64,000 bases of DNA from Ancistrus triradiatus. Lineage: Eukaryota; Chordata; Actinopteri; Siluriformes; Loricariidae. Below, piece after piece: positions 61,601 to 64,000 of this stretch. Below the pieces are notes generated by a model, which made no database searches, had not been told where the DNA came from, and was given only the letters and a program-made list of their open reading frames with translations. A program made the translations under genes and the position numbers. Position 1 is the stretch's first letter. Every line of letters begins with the position of its first letter. The stretch spans positions 383,261 through 447,260 of the forward strand of contig JAJAGP010000364.1 of assembly GCA_025084515.1 (NCBI GenBank), read 5' to 3'.

Positions 61601-61782
61601 TCACATTTTAACTGTGCTTAATAAAAATACCATACCATAAACTTCTCTCTCTCCCACAATTTGTTTTTAGTGATGATGATATCATTTTTGAAGATTTTGC
61701 ACGGCAGCGGCTCATTGGGGCAAAAGATGAAAAAGAGGAGGATGAGGAAGGTACAGACTCGCCTAAGCTGACTGACAGATAG
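14461..61782 (+). CDS. arrb1: Beta-arrestin-1 (16 coding exons; frame broken as assembled)
   Basis: Beta-arrestins bind phosphorylated G-protein-coupled receptors, block G-protein coupling, and link receptors to clathrin/AP2 and to signalling kinases. All expected segments are present in order: MGDKGTR N terminus, VFKKASPNGK, YLGKRDFVDHVDLVEPV, the finger-loop region YGREDLDVLGLTFRKDLF, the LIIRKVQ strand holding the polar-core Arg, ALDGKIKHEDTN holding the polar-core Asp, LLGDLASS, the clathrin box LIEFD, the AP2-binding DDDIIFEDFARQR helix, and the SPKLTDR C terminus. The MGDKGTR start and the LLGDLASS exon mark ARRB1 rather than ARRB2, although LIEFD is more like ARRB2. Exons: 14461-14480, 43284-43314, 43577-43637, 43822-43866, 44382-44580, 47129-47190, 47327-47394, 49140-49275, 52363-52447, 53840-53913, 54007-54145, 54246-54328, 55698-55721, 55868-55938, 58904-58955, 61671-61782. 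Small indels in exons 5, 6, 10, 11 and 12 break the frame. Splice sites are intact, so sequence error is more likely than pseudogenisation. Confidence 0.93.
14481..15985. other. Start of arrb1 intron 1, no recognised repeat or gene
   Basis: AT-rich unique-looking sequence after the exon 1 donor. Short A-runs occur near 15800 and 15890. Regulatory elements of intron 1 could lie here, but none is identifiable by eye. Confidence 0.4.
15990..16330 (-). mobile_element. Decayed Tc1-like fragment, family H copy 1
   Basis: TGTTGCAGCTGGGCCTATAG, GATCCCAAACAGAAACAGAA and TTTGTCACTAAAGACAATAC match in order the segment at 32110-32150 of a second fragment. In reverse complement they give the TNSDESRF-type block of Tc1 transposases. 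The fragment is old, with no usable frame. Confidence 0.6.
17057..17116. mobile_element. End of a second Tc1-like element nested in family A copy 4
   Basis: TACAGTCATGGCCAGAAGTT and the following GAATGACACAAATATTA are the terminal repeat of another common fish Tc1 family, inserted at a TA within the transposase leader of the host copy. The sequence runs into the N gap after 60 bp, so its body is missing from the assembly. Confidence 0.8.
17117..17216. other. Assembly gap (100 N)
   Basis: Exactly 100 unresolved bases. This round number is normally a placeholder for unknown size. It lies inside the nested Tc1 pair, so the true missing sequence could be 1-3 kb. Confidence 0.99.
17255..18992. 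other. arrb1 intron 1 stretch, no gene
   Basis: AT-rich sequence with a fragment at about 18780-18905 (AATCCTGGTCAGGGTTGCAG) that resembles the tail of a dispersed fish SINE/LINE also seen near 1.6, 31.3, 54.8 and 63.4 kb. Nothing else is recognised. Confidence 0.4.
18993..19573. mobile_element. hAT-type MITE with 8-bp target duplication
   Basis: The ends are imperfect inverted repeats: left GATGCACTGATCTGATATTG, right ...CAGATCGGTGCATC, whose complement reads GATGCACCGATCTG. The flanks are CATTCTAA (18985-18992) and TATTCTAA (19574-19581), a near-perfect 8-bp target duplication that is diagnostic of hAT transposons. There is no coding capacity in 581 bp, so it depends on an autonomous hAT elsewhere. 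Confidence 0.85.
19860..21204 (-). mobile_element. Tc1-like transposon, family A copy 5, one end lost
   Basis: The right end (complement of the terminal repeat, ...TTTTTGCCCCACCGTA) is intact at 21204. On the left, the copy starts inside the terminal region after an A-run. The transposase starts on the minus strand at about 20864 (complement of CTTGGCCATGG) and is broken by frameshifts. A duplicated AAAGCCTTCAAAGACCTTCA stretch near 20305-20330 is peculiar to this copy. Confidence 0.88.
21205..22500. other. arrb1 intron 1 stretch, no gene
   Basis: AT-rich sequence with a short (AAAT)n run near 21858-21885. I see no coding or repeat signature beyond this. Confidence 0.4.
22585..22765 (-). repeat. 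Probable SINE-like fragment
   Basis: CCCCAATGGTGCAACAGCAG and CCAGCCCTATGATGGGCTGG match in order a segment at about 63165-63205 (CCCCTGGTGCTGCAAC, CCAGCCCTGCGATGGGCTGG), so both are copies of one dispersed repeat. A CAGATTCAATTCC stretch upstream could be a degraded B box. Ends are undefined. Confidence 0.45.
23978..24190. repeat. Dispersed non-coding fish repeat
   Basis: GTCATATTTATTCATTGCAT, CTCAAAGCAGCTTTACAAGC, GGCAAGATAAAAACTCCCTA and GACTCAAAAAGGGATCCAAC are the hallmark blocks, in order, of a common non-coding repeat in teleost genomes. The class cannot be determined here. Confidence 0.6.
24191..25854. other. arrb1 intron 1 stretch, no gene
   Basis: No exon-like or repeat-like signature is recognised. 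Short ORFs have no family resemblance. Confidence 0.4.
25855..26930 (+). mobile_element. Tc1-like transposon, family B copy 1, 5' truncated
   Basis: Starts within the transposase N-terminal DNA-binding region (complete copies read SREFGLHQSTVRQIVYKWRK) and ends with CTTTCAAGCACCACTGTA at 26930. Readable blocks are NNGVHGRVARRKPLLSNKNT, a WMDEIKIELFG block holding the first catalytic position, and WVMQQDNDPKHTSRSTKEWL followed by WPSQCPDLNPIEMLW. Frameshifts and a deletion after the THGG block inactivate it. Confidence 0.9.
26931..27668. other. arrb1 intron 1 stretch, no gene
   Basis: Contains a short (TTA)n run near 27255-27276. No gene signal. Confidence 0.4.
27669..28174 (+). mobile_element. 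Internally deleted Tc1-like element (family J)
   Basis: The termini are near-perfect inverted repeats, TACAGTCGTATGAAAAAGTT and its complement ending in ACGACTGTA at 28174, extending at least 40 bp inward (GGGCACCCCTGATAATTTTC). In 506 bp only a transposase C-terminal remnant is left, with WPSQSPDM near 27745 and a C-terminal VEAV..GGL-like segment. TA flanks both ends. This is a short non-autonomous derivative. Confidence 0.88.
28471..29508 (+). mobile_element. Tc1-like transposon, family D copy 1
   Basis: The ends are CCCCAAATCAGAAAAAGTTG at the left and a complementary CTAACTTTTTGCTGATTTGT at the right. Plus-strand remnants include the segment HHTVETCIVVRPISIPDFWN and, after a frameshift, QALSWYGVR matching SVMVWG of related copies. 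The order of segments partly departs from the two other copies, and no long frame survives. Confidence 0.8.
29695..30330 (+). mobile_element. Ancient Tc1 transposase remnant (family I)
   Basis: NWTLKQWKKVACSDECHFFL followed by a GGGVMSW-like segment matches the first catalytic block and the central core of a Tc1 transposase. A downstream stretch near 30240 (AACACTGCTGACCAGGTAGT) fits the spacer before the second Asp. There are stops and frameshifts throughout and the terminal repeats are not identified. Confidence 0.65.
30331..31735. other. arrb1 intron 1 stretch, no gene
   Basis: AT-rich. Around 31262-31345 (ATGATGGATTGGTATCCTGT, AGGGTTGGTTTCTGCCTTGC) there is a fragment of a dispersed fish SINE/LINE tail. 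Nothing else is recognised. Confidence 0.4.
31740..32190 (-). mobile_element. Tc1-like fragment, family H copy 2
   Basis: In reverse complement the segment holds NGIFQEDNGHPHTARV, the second catalytic block of a Tc1 transposase (QDNARPHTA type), plus the area before it. It shares TTTGTCACTAAAGA and GATCCCAAGCAGAATCTGGA-like text with the copy at 16 kb. It is interrupted at 32191 by the LTR element. Confidence 0.75.
32191..32774 (-). repeat. LTR (3' LTR in element orientation)
   Basis: Direct repeat of 34653-35222: shared blocks include TGTAACGTACGG, AGACGAACGCAGGTGT, GGCAACAGAAGGC, GGAAGCCCCACAGCTGA, AATTGACAATTTGATC and GACTTGG.CGGGGC. TG/CA-type ends are present. Confidence 0.85.
32880..33720. 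repeat. 27-bp minisatellite inside the LTR element
   Basis: Repeating unit GTCGACGACGTGAGGCTGGA plus GAGCGGA (27 bp), nearly perfect for about five units from 32900, then drifting into variants (GTCGTGGACGAGATGCTGAG plus AAGCGGG) down to about 33720. As 27 is a multiple of three it gives 9-residue repeats in open frames (REAGERSRR and VDDVRLESG) in the clean part. Indels accumulate to the right, probably from both repeat slippage and sequencing error. Confidence 0.9.
34653..35222 (-). repeat. LTR (5' LTR in element orientation)
   Basis: Partner of 32191-32774. Minus-strand reading begins TGTCAACGCTCCACGG and ends CCGTACGTTACA. A CCTACAAAAGGG stretch is the likely TATA-like region. Confidence 0.85.
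35303..35390. repeat. (TG)n microsatellite
   Basis: About 85 bp of TG repeats, interrupted near the left, immediately before family A copy 6. Confidence 0.95.
35392..36910 (+). mobile_element. Tc1-like transposon, family A copy 6, indel-rich
   Basis: Near full length with both ends (TACAGTGAGGGCAAAAGTAT, and ...TACTTTTTTGCCACACTA). The transposase start ATGGCCAATACCGAAAGCTG at 35739 corresponds to ATGGCCAAGACCAAAGAGCT of copy 4. Compared with the other copies it carries single-base insertions and deletions every few tens of bases, so no long frame remains. Confidence 0.9.
36918..37970 (+). mobile_element. Tc1-like transposon fragment, family G
   Basis: The plus-strand sequence around 37160-37700 decodes, with frame changes, to GSSMMATSMRAVA(E)GLLCL then RR..A..QQQDRY, RARSMRA..and REHQDLAF-like blocks of a Tc1 transposase DNA-binding and linker region. 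Near 37640-37700 it has DESRFTLSTC and RVWRR, the first catalytic block. A short final piece CTAGACCTCATGTGGCTGGA at 37948 is from the block after the second Asp (NARPHVAG). The catalytic middle is deleted and both terminal repeats are missing. Confidence 0.78.
37971..38890. other. arrb1 intron 1 stretch, no gene
   Basis: AT-rich with a T-run at about 38590-38607. No coding or repeat family signature. Confidence 0.4.
38896..40199 (-). mobile_element. Tc1-like transposon, family D copy 2
   Basis: The ends are CACAAATCAGAAAAAGTTGG at the left and CCCAACTTGTTCTGATTTGG at the right. The minus-strand transposase core reads KKMDAVCYGPKMKRTIQTII and then SHTLSWYGVGSVPMAKL, followed in another frame by HFCDGSINAEKYIEILEQHL and LPSR. 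The frame is shifted several times. It lies in arrb1 intron 1. Confidence 0.88.
41418..42388 (+). mobile_element. Non-autonomous LTR element (TRIM-like) nested in Tc1 copy B2
   Basis: Starts TGTAACGATG and ends GCGTGACA. It splits the Tc1 sequence HGGG exactly and leaves GGTG on both sides, a 4-bp target duplication. The 5' LTR (41418-41844) has a TATA box CCTATATATACA near 41508-41519 and AATAAA at 41781-41786. The 3' LTR is 5'-truncated (about 42236-42388) and repeats the last 150 bp of the first with high identity. The 390-bp interior has no gag or pol but has a 27-bp tandem repeat (GCTCGCTAGCTCAGCGCCGG plus AGCCCAT) at about 42068-42215. Confidence 0.85.
42068..42215 (+). repeat. 27-bp minisatellite inside the small LTR element
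   Basis: About five units of a 27-bp repeat. The plus-strand frame gives 9-residue repeats such as RRSPCSLAR, another frame gives ASSTPEPML-like units. Same unit length as in the unrelated LTR element at 32-35 kb. Confidence 0.85.
42753..43283. other. End of arrb1 intron 1, no gene
   Basis: AT-rich sequence running into the polypyrimidine tract TTCTTCTTCTTTCATGCAG of exon 2. Nothing else is recognised. Confidence 0.5.
43284..43314 (+). CDS. arrb1: arrb1 coding exon 2
   Basis: 31 bp between ...CATGCAG and GTAAGG. Completes Arg and reads VFKKASPNGK, the first beta-strand of the arrestin N domain. The two lysines correspond to the Lys pair that contacts receptor phosphates. Confidence 0.95.
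43577..43637 (+). CDS. arrb1: arrb1 coding exon 3
   Basis: 61 bp, encodes LTVYLGKRDFVDHVDLVEPV plus one base. Donor GTAAGT. In frame and intact. Confidence 0.96.
43822..43866 (+). CDS. arrb1: arrb1 coding exon 4
   Basis: 45 bp, encodes DGVVLIDPEYLKERK in continuous phase with exons 3 and 5. Donor GTTAGT. Intact. Confidence 0.95.
44382..44580 (+). CDS. arrb1: arrb1 coding exon 5, with 2-bp net insertion
   Basis: The first part reads FVTLTCAFRYGREDLDVLGL then TFRKDLFV, covering the finger loop. The second part, in another frame, reads AFPPVPEDKKCLTRLQERLI then KKLGELAYPFTFE. Between them are 14 bases (about 44468-44481) where the family has four codons (12 bases), so there is a net insertion of 2 bp, next to TTT and GGG runs. 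The exon measures 199 bp against 197 expected. Splice sites (CTCCACAG and GAG|GTTATT) are good. Confidence 0.93.
44719..45431. mobile_element. Terminal-inverted-repeat element filled with a minisatellite
   Basis: The left end TATGAGAGGCCGTTTAGGCC and the right end GGCCTAAACGGCCTCTCATA are inverted repeats of about 30 bp (including ATTCAAAC/GTTTGAAT). Inside, one short left-strand copy (ACTCTCTCACATTCACTATC) is followed by its inverted complement, then a tandem array of TATGATAGTGTGTGTATG plus TGAG units. There is no coding capacity. The outer TIRs identify the array as an expanded MITE interior and not a plain satellite. Confidence 0.78.
44810..45390. repeat. GTGTGTGAGAGTATGATAG-type minisatellite
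   Basis: Units of about 20-22 bp (GTGTGTATGTGAGAGTATGA plus TA) are regular from 44845 to 44925 and degenerate beyond. An inserted non-repeat piece at about 45062-45145 (TTTGTTTTTGTGTTGCCGAG) interrupts the array. Confidence 0.85.
45432..46135. other. arrb1 intron 5 stretch, no gene
   Basis: AT-rich sequence without a recognised repeat family. Confidence 0.4.
46136..46776. mobile_element. MITE-like repeat with CAGTGGTACC termini (family L, copy 2)
   Basis: Left TACAGTGGTACCCTCAGTTC and right GTCGAGAACCACTGTA are inverted repeats flanked by TA. Interior blocks (ATTAATTCATTCAA, TTGATAACCGAAAAC, AATCCGTAATACTTATG) relate it to the copy at 2550-3290. No transposase is present. Confidence 0.78.
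47129..47190 (+). CDS. arrb1: arrb1 coding exon 6, with 2-bp insertion
   Basis: Reads IPPNLPCSVT, then two surplus bases at about 47159-47160 (within ACATATTG), then LQPGPEDTGK. 62 bp instead of 60. The acceptor TTATGTAG and donor AAA|GTATGC are good. The insertion duplicates an AT dinucleotide. Confidence 0.92.
47327..47394 (+). CDS. arrb1: arrb1 coding exon 7
   Basis: 68 bp, encodes ACGVDFEVKAFCADNMEEKI then HK and two bases of Arg. The acceptor follows a long pyrimidine tract and ends CGCAAAAAG. Intact frame. Confidence 0.94.
47400..48155. repeat. Degraded DNA-transposon remnant rich in CAAGTCC
   Basis: Both ends carry runs of CAAGTCC/AAGTC text (AGTCCCAAGTCAGTACAAGT near 47450, ACCAAGTCCTATTCCAAGTC near 48070), and the right end reads ACAAGTCACTTCACACCTCT. 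This pattern matches short hAT-type repeats of fish. The left end is not clear. Confidence 0.4.
48156..49139. other. arrb1 intron 7 stretch, no gene
   Basis: AT-rich, with no recognised element. Ends in the exon 8 acceptor TTTTCTCTCTTGGCATAG. Confidence 0.4.
49140..49275 (+). CDS. arrb1: arrb1 coding exon 8
   Basis: 136 bp, intact. Reads NSVRLIIRKVQYAPEKPGPQ, then PMAETTRQFLMSDKPLHLEA and SLDKE. The Arg in LIIRKVQ corresponds to the polar-core phosphate sensor (Arg169 in the mammalian protein). Donor GAG|GTAGCA. Confidence 0.96.
49800..49895 (+). repeat. 3' fragment of a tRNA-derived SINE
   Basis: AACCTTGTGTCTGTCCTGAA and AGCGTTAAATAAGACAAAC parallel the tail of the SINE at 55051-55320 (AACCTTGAGTCTGTTGTGAA, ACGTTAAATAAAAAC). 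The tRNA-like head is missing. Confidence 0.55.
50310..50455 (+). repeat. Degraded SINE with GAGCAAG tail block
   Basis: GGTTGACGGTACAAAGCCCA resembles a decayed B box region, followed by GCTGCCACTGGAGGGCCCTTGAGCAAG and a degraded tail, parallel to the intact SINE at 60306 (AAGCTGCCACTGTTGAGTCC, TTGAGCAAGACCC). Confidence 0.55.
50488..52015 (-). mobile_element. Tc1-like transposon, family B copy 3
   Basis: Left end TACGGTGGTGCTTGAATCTT. The right side stops within the terminal repeat at about 52015 (CACAAACTTTCAA). The minus-strand frame across 50883-51377 holds HGGGSIVVWACFAASGPGWL and RRWVMQQDNDPKHTSHSTKE then WPSQRPDLNPFE, i.e. the second Asp and a changed end of the NPIE motif. The region before FGLKENRYVWR is deleted (RTSEVTFTS joins it), so the first catalytic Asp is lost. 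Confidence 0.92.
52363..52447 (+). CDS. arrb1: arrb1 coding exon 9
   Basis: 85 bp, intact. Reads IYYHGEPISVNVPVTNTTNK then TVKKMKIS plus one base. Acceptor TTTCCCTTCAG. The donor GTGATT is weak but canonical GT. It starts the arrestin C domain. Confidence 0.95.
52491..53634. mobile_element. Family A copy 7: foldback chimera with long inverted arms
   Basis: The left part (52491 to about 53265) is a family A element in minus orientation. The right part (about 53277-53634) is the same terminal and transposase-3' segment in plus orientation (GCTCTAGAGGAGATCTGCAT matches the complement of 52781-52795). The copy therefore has arms of about 330 bp in inverted orientation rather than two different ends. 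It is indel-rich like copy 6. It lies in arrb1 intron 9. Confidence 0.85.
53737..53796. repeat. (TA)n/(TG)n microsatellite
   Basis: ATATATATATATGTGTGTGT followed by interrupted TG repeats, about 45 bp upstream of exon 10. Confidence 0.9.
53840..53913 (+). CDS. arrb1: arrb1 coding exon 10, net +1 bp
   Basis: Reads [20 protein letters not shown] intact, then an out-of-frame end (NRGV and TGA) where relatives have an acidic MEE/QEES-type segment. The exon is 74 bp, one more than the 73 needed to join exon 11. Donor GTAAGT. Confidence 0.92.
54007..54145 (+). CDS. arrb1: arrb1 coding exon 11, +1 bp in a T run
   Basis: Reads DIVAPSANF from the split codon, then [20 protein letters not shown] and LDGKIKHEDTNLASST after a one-base shift in TTTT at about 54031-54034. 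139 bp instead of 138. The Asp in ALDGKIK corresponds to polar-core Asp290. Donor GTAAGT. Confidence 0.94.
54246..54328 (+). CDS. arrb1: arrb1 coding exon 12, several compensating indels
   Basis: Begins LREGANK, then a missing base near 54267-54271 (AAGAAAT where AAGGAAAT is expected), a region readable in the next frame as ILGIIVSYKV, an extra base near 54300, then KLVVSRG. A further G appears to be missing at the donor (GGTG|GTAAGT), because exon 13 needs two donated bases. Confidence 0.88.
54401..54432. repeat. (TTTA)n microsatellite
   Basis: Eight or so TTTA/ATTT units in intron 12. Confidence 0.9.
54550..54612. repeat. (TA)n microsatellite
   Basis: About 60 bp of TA repeats. A (TG)n run follows at 54657-54691. 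Confidence 0.95.
54826..54900 (-). repeat. Dispersed SINE/LINE-tail fragment
   Basis: AATCCAGTTCAGGGTCATTG then GGAGCCAGGGCGTAACTGG matches the tail block also seen near 18790 and 63365. Confidence 0.4.
55051..55320 (+). repeat. tRNA-derived SINE
   Basis: A box TGGCGCATGTGG at 55059-55070 and B box GGTTCAATCC at 55104-55113, 35 bp apart, give an internal Pol III promoter. The body contains CTGCGTGGGTTTACTCAAGG, TGCTCAGGTTTCCTACCACA and AAAGACATGCGTTAGGTTGT, the conserved core of fish DANA-like SINEs, and ends in ACGTTAAATAAAAAC. It lies in arrb1 intron 12. Confidence 0.85.
55600..55635. repeat. (TA)n microsatellite
   Basis: TA dinucleotide run about 60 bp upstream of exon 13. Could affect cassette exon usage, but this is speculative. 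Confidence 0.9.
55698..55721 (+). CDS. arrb1: arrb1 coding exon 13: 24-nt LLGDLASS cassette
   Basis: Acceptor TTTTTTTTTCCTCAG, donor GTAGAT. With two donated bases, the 24 nt read exactly LLGDLASS. In mammals this small exon distinguishes the long and short ARRB1 isoforms and has no counterpart in ARRB2. Because 24 is a multiple of three and phases match, skipping would keep the frame. Confidence 0.93.
55868..55938 (+). CDS. arrb1: arrb1 coding exon 14
   Basis: 71 bp, intact. Reads DVAVELPFTLMHPKPVEESI then YKD plus one base. Acceptor TTTTTTTCTAG. Donor G|GTGTGT. Confidence 0.94.
56193..57206 (-). mobile_element. Tc1-like transposon, family B copy 4, internally deleted
   Basis: Left TACAGTGGTGCTTGAAAGTT, right ...TTTCAGGCACCTCTGTA, TA at both ends. 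The minus strand holds the DNA-binding part (SREFGLHQTTVRQTVYKWRK then FKTIVTLPRSGRPTKIIPRA) and the first catalytic segment KNVLWTDEAKIELLV. Two deletions remove the transposase start and the catalytic middle. The copy lies in arrb1 intron 14. Confidence 0.92.
57398..58012 (+). mobile_element. 3' end of an L2-like LINE
   Basis: The plus-strand ORF segment SLGSSLVERASH...SFHRSLKTHLLKQYVV matches the C terminus of L2-clade reverse transcriptase proteins (S.WN.LP...SF...LKTHLF). It is followed by a 3' UTR ending GTAAGTCGCTCTGGATAAGA then GCGTCTGGTGAATGACTAAATGTAAATG, the typical stem and short tail shared with fish SINEs. 5' truncated and frameshifted. Confidence 0.75.
58013..58903. other. arrb1 intron 14 stretch, no gene
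   Basis: AT-rich. A short segment near 58265-58330 (TTTACATTTAGTCATTTAGA) is the complement-type tail of the same LINE/SINE 3' end. Nothing else is recognised. Confidence 0.4.
58904..58955 (+). CDS. arrb1: arrb1 coding exon 15 (clathrin box)
   Basis: 52 bp, intact. Reads VPENEAPIDTNLIEFDT plus two bases of Asn. LIEFD is the clathrin-binding box; mammalian ARRB1 has LIELD and ARRB2 LIEFD. Acceptor TTTTGTGTGTTAG, donor GTAAGT. Confidence 0.95.
59145..60738 (-). mobile_element. Tc1-like transposon, family D copy 3, with a nested SINE
   Basis: Left end CTCCAAATCCAAAAAAGTTG, right end CCCAATGTTTTCTAATTTGG. The minus-strand ORF across 59530-59931 reads SSMDHYTVEKCIVVRPISIT, KKDHPDYYQQQVQKPGSDIV then WGWVSAFGKGHLHFCDDGIN and CIFQQDNTKQAK, the central and second catalytic region. 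A 209-bp SINE is inserted at 60306. Confidence 0.9.
60306..60514 (+). repeat. tRNA-derived SINE with 7-bp target duplication
   Basis: A box TAGCCTAGTGG at 60323-60333, B box GGTTCAAATCC at 60367-60377. Tail GTAAGTCGCTCTGGATAAGG, then GCGTCTACTAAATGCTGGAA and (AAATGT)n. TAAATTG flanks both ends (60299-60305 and 60515-60521). Looks young and shares its 3' tail with the L2-like LINE at 57.4-58.0 kb, a likely mobilising partner. Inserted into a Tc1 in arrb1 intron 15. Confidence 0.92.
60739..61670. other. arrb1 intron 15 stretch, no gene
   Basis: No element recognised. Ends in the exon 16 acceptor CCCACAATTTGTTTTTAG. Confidence 0.45.
61671..61782 (+). CDS. arrb1: arrb1 coding exon 16 (AP2-binding tail and stop)
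   Basis: Completes Asn, then DDDIIFEDFARQRLIGAKDE, KEEDEEGTDSPKLTDR and TAG at 61780-61782. DDDIIFEDFARQR matches the helix that binds the AP2 beta-appendage, and its Arg also closes the basal polar core. Intact frame. Confidence 0.96.
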
Positions 61783-62607
61783 ATAAAGACGATCGATGTT
61801 TTATTGTATCACTCAGTTAGGGATCCAGAGAGAACCCTCGTAGAGACAAACAAGAAGTTTGGGACACCCTTTAACACACTCACTGTGGTGCAGTTGTTGT
61901 GCTAATGTTTACATACATCTTCATCCTGAAAGGGTGTACAAATGTAAAAGTGTTAAAGCATATTACCTCTTTGAGAAAGCATTTAGCAGGTGAGATATTA
62001 GTTTACTAGCCAACTACAGAGTGTCTGTGGTGTTTTAAGGGTATGACACAGTAAGAGGAATAGCGTTTCATCAAGTTTTAAATGACCTTCAGTGGTAGTA
62101 TGCATATGTTGTTAGCTCGTTTTACATGTTGCATAAGGAATTTTGGAGACCTCAACTTTGTATTTAAATCTTTTTAAATGATCAGTGCAGAAAACTGTAA
62201 GGAAACAATACTCACATTCTGCCAAACTATCATTTTATAATGACACCTCTGCATTTCTTACTGAATAGTACAGTACAAACTGAGATTCATTACAGCACCA
62301 AAACTGGACCTCAAAACATTTTAAACTAACAGTAGTCTGTCCATATTTTTCTTTATTAATCCTATAATTCAAAGAAATACTTTGCCCATAAAAGTGTTGT
62401 ACTGTAAAATGTTATGGCAGTTATATTTATAATGGTAGCACTGTACTACTACACTGCTTTTTTGTTTTAAAAAATATAATAAAATAACTTTTAACTTCTT
62501 GCTGCATATGACATACTTTGGCTGATAGAAGAAAACTTTTATTGTTGACACAAACACTGTTGAAAGGCTTTTCTCAGGTGATGAAACACAATAAGGCCTA
62601 GAATAAA
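61783..62607 (+). other. Probable arrb1 3' UTR with poly(A) signals
   Basis: AATAAA at 62478-62483 and 62602-62607 are candidates. No repeats are recognised in this stretch, in agreement with UTR. The actual end is unknown. Confidence 0.45.
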
Positions 62608-63050
62608 TTAGATTAAAGCAGATTTAGTTTTTTTGTTAATTAAATAATAAATCAATATTTGTGATGGCAGATGATCAATATTTGTGATGTGATGTTTTAT
62701 TATACAACTTCATGAAAGAGGCATTCCTTTAAAGCATGTCAATATCTTGTATGTTTTTAGCATTAAATTCTTAAGAATGTCTGCCATTTTATTGTTTGAT
62801 ACATTGCTCAGTAATTTGAAACTGGAAAGGTTATATGGGAAACAAGTCATTTCATACAAATTTGGAAAAGTGTTCATAATGAGTTCATTTGTAGATGCAA
62901 CACATTATATATTAAATATACATGACGTTGGATATGTTAAATGTTGTGCCTTTGAATTCTGTGTAGTGTTTTTCAATTCTGCCTGTAGTATATAATACAG
63001 TATACTAATATGAGAACTGGAGTGGTCTAATAGGTTGTCCCACCACCTCA
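62608..63050. other. Downstream sequence, nothing recognised
   Basis: AT-rich, with no element or gene signature. Confidence 0.4.
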
Positions 63051-63057
63051 AGGACCC

Positions 63058-63240
63058 GAATTTAAGTCATGGTGGTGTCTTCTGGCCAGGCCTCGCATGC
63101 AGACACGATGGCTATGGCTATTGGCTATGAGGAGATGCTGATCTGGGGAATCATCCCCTGGTGCTGCAACTTCAAACCCCATATCCAGCCCTGCGATGGG
63201 CTGGCAATTCTGACTAGGAACAGGGGGATTACATAAAATT
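63058..63240 (+). repeat. SINE-like fragment, same family as 22.6 kb
   Basis: CCCCTGGTGCTGCAACTTCA and CCAGCCCTGCGATGGGCTGG repeat the order of blocks at 22630-22690. Confidence 0.45.
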
Positions 63241-63357
63241 CTTGTGAGATGTTCTTGTTGCTCCTTACCAATAGAGGGCAGCATTTGTGTGTGTGAATAC
63301 ATATTGCTGTGTGTATTCAATATAAAGCATAAAAGCTGGCTATGACCCTTGCAATGC

Positions 63358-63480
63358 TTTAATGTTTTGACCCCACTTATCTTGATCAGGCTTAAAGGGG
63401 GACTTTGGAGCCTATCACAGGCTTCACAGGGTGCAGGATAGCATGTGCTCTGAATGAGGTGCCAGTCCAACATAGGGCTG
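63358..63480 (-). repeat. Dispersed SINE/LINE-tail fragment
   Basis: GGAGCCTATCACAGGCTTCA and GAATGAGGTGCCAGTCCAAC match the fish repeat tail that includes GGTGCCAGTCCATCGC. Confidence 0.5.
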
Positions 63481-63896
63481 AGTAGGGCTCAGTGTTGCAG
63501 AGCCAGAGGGTGAATTCCCATGCCCGGTCTCCCCTGCCACACTGCCCATCATGCCTGTATGACCTCATACCCTGTCAAATCCTGGTAACCATGGTGGTGG
63601 ATTATAACTGATACTGTGCTACTGAGCACATAATGTGTTGTAGGCAATATAGAGTTTTTCCATTCTATTCTAATCAGTCTTTTTCTTCTTGCCTGTTCCC
63701 GTTAGGGGTCACCTGATCCACATTTTGAATTTGGCACAAAATAATGCACATTTAAACAGGCACTTAAAAAGCAAAAGCAAACAGTAAAAAATATTCAGAC
63801 ATGCAACAACAACAACAATGCGTAGAGCACCAAGGTATTTTATGATATTTTTAGAACATAGAACGACAGAAAAACAAAAAACATGCCACACACATT

Positions 63897-64000
63897 GACC
63901 AATAAAGATCACTACTAGAGCAAGGCATGTAATAGTTCATGAGATCACAAAGGAACCTAGAATAACTTCTAAACAACTAAAGGCCTCTGTTGGCAACACT
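63897..64000 (+). mobile_element. Tc1-like fragment, family B copy 5, cut by the window end
   Basis: ACCAATAAAGATCACTACTA through AACTAAAGGCCTCTGTTGGC parallels 41089-41150 and 25960-26045 of the other copies. It encodes the P-T-K-I-T-P-R-A segment after the DNA-binding domain. No left terminal repeat is seen, so it is truncated. Confidence 0.75.

Overview
The window is vertebrate nuclear DNA, almost certainly from a teleost fish. It has intron-split genes with GT/AG splice sites, AT-rich introns, microsatellites and a very dense load of Tc1/mariner-type transposons of the kinds common in bony fish. An otophysan fish (catfish or characin-like) would fit the repeat mix, but that is inference. 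There are no prokaryotic genes, CRISPR arrays or operons.

Two protein-coding genes are supported, both on the plus strand. (1) The last two coding exons of an ATG16-like autophagy WD40 protein (4768-4869 and 8975-9068), with the stop codon at 9066 and a likely poly(A) signal near 10219. Synteny and some residues favour ATG16L2. (2) A complete set of 16 coding exons of beta-arrestin-1 (arrb1) from 14461 to 61782, with a first intron of 28.8 kb. The separate 24-nt exon encoding LLGDLASS, the cassette exon of ARRB1, identifies the paralogue. ATG16L followed by an arrestin on the same strand mirrors the human ATG16L1-SAG pair.

As assembled, arrb1 cannot be translated in one frame. Exons 5, 6, 10, 11 and 12 carry small indels, while every splice dinucleotide is intact and there are no in-frame nonsense substitutions. 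The Tc1 copies at 35.4-37.7 kb and 52.5-53.6 kb look equally indel-rich. I therefore infer mainly unpolished sequence rather than a dead gene, but the window alone cannot decide this.

Nearly everything else is repeats. Family labels A-L are mine. Family A Tc1 (termini CAGTGGGGCAAAAAAGTATT): about 3.3, 6.2, 12.1, 16.6, 19.9, 35.4 and 52.5 kb. Family B (CAGTGGTGCTTGAAAGTTTG): 25.9, 40.5, 50.5, 56.2 and 63.9 kb. Family D (AAATCAGAAAAAGTTGGGAC): 28.5, 38.9 and 59.1 kb. Several older Tc1 families are single fragments. There are also two non-autonomous LTR elements with in-frame 27-bp tandem repeats (32.2-35.2 kb, and 41.4-42.4 kb nested in a Tc1), tRNA-derived SINEs, an L2-like LINE tail, a hAT-type MITE, a CAGTGGTACC-ended repeat in two copies, and a terminal-inverted-repeat element filled with a minisatellite (44.7-45.4 kb). 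A 100-N gap lies at 17117-17216 inside a nested Tc1 pair.

I found no evidence of a new biological system. The most useful observations are the ATG16L-arrestin linkage, the indel pattern in arrb1, and the unusual composite repeats.
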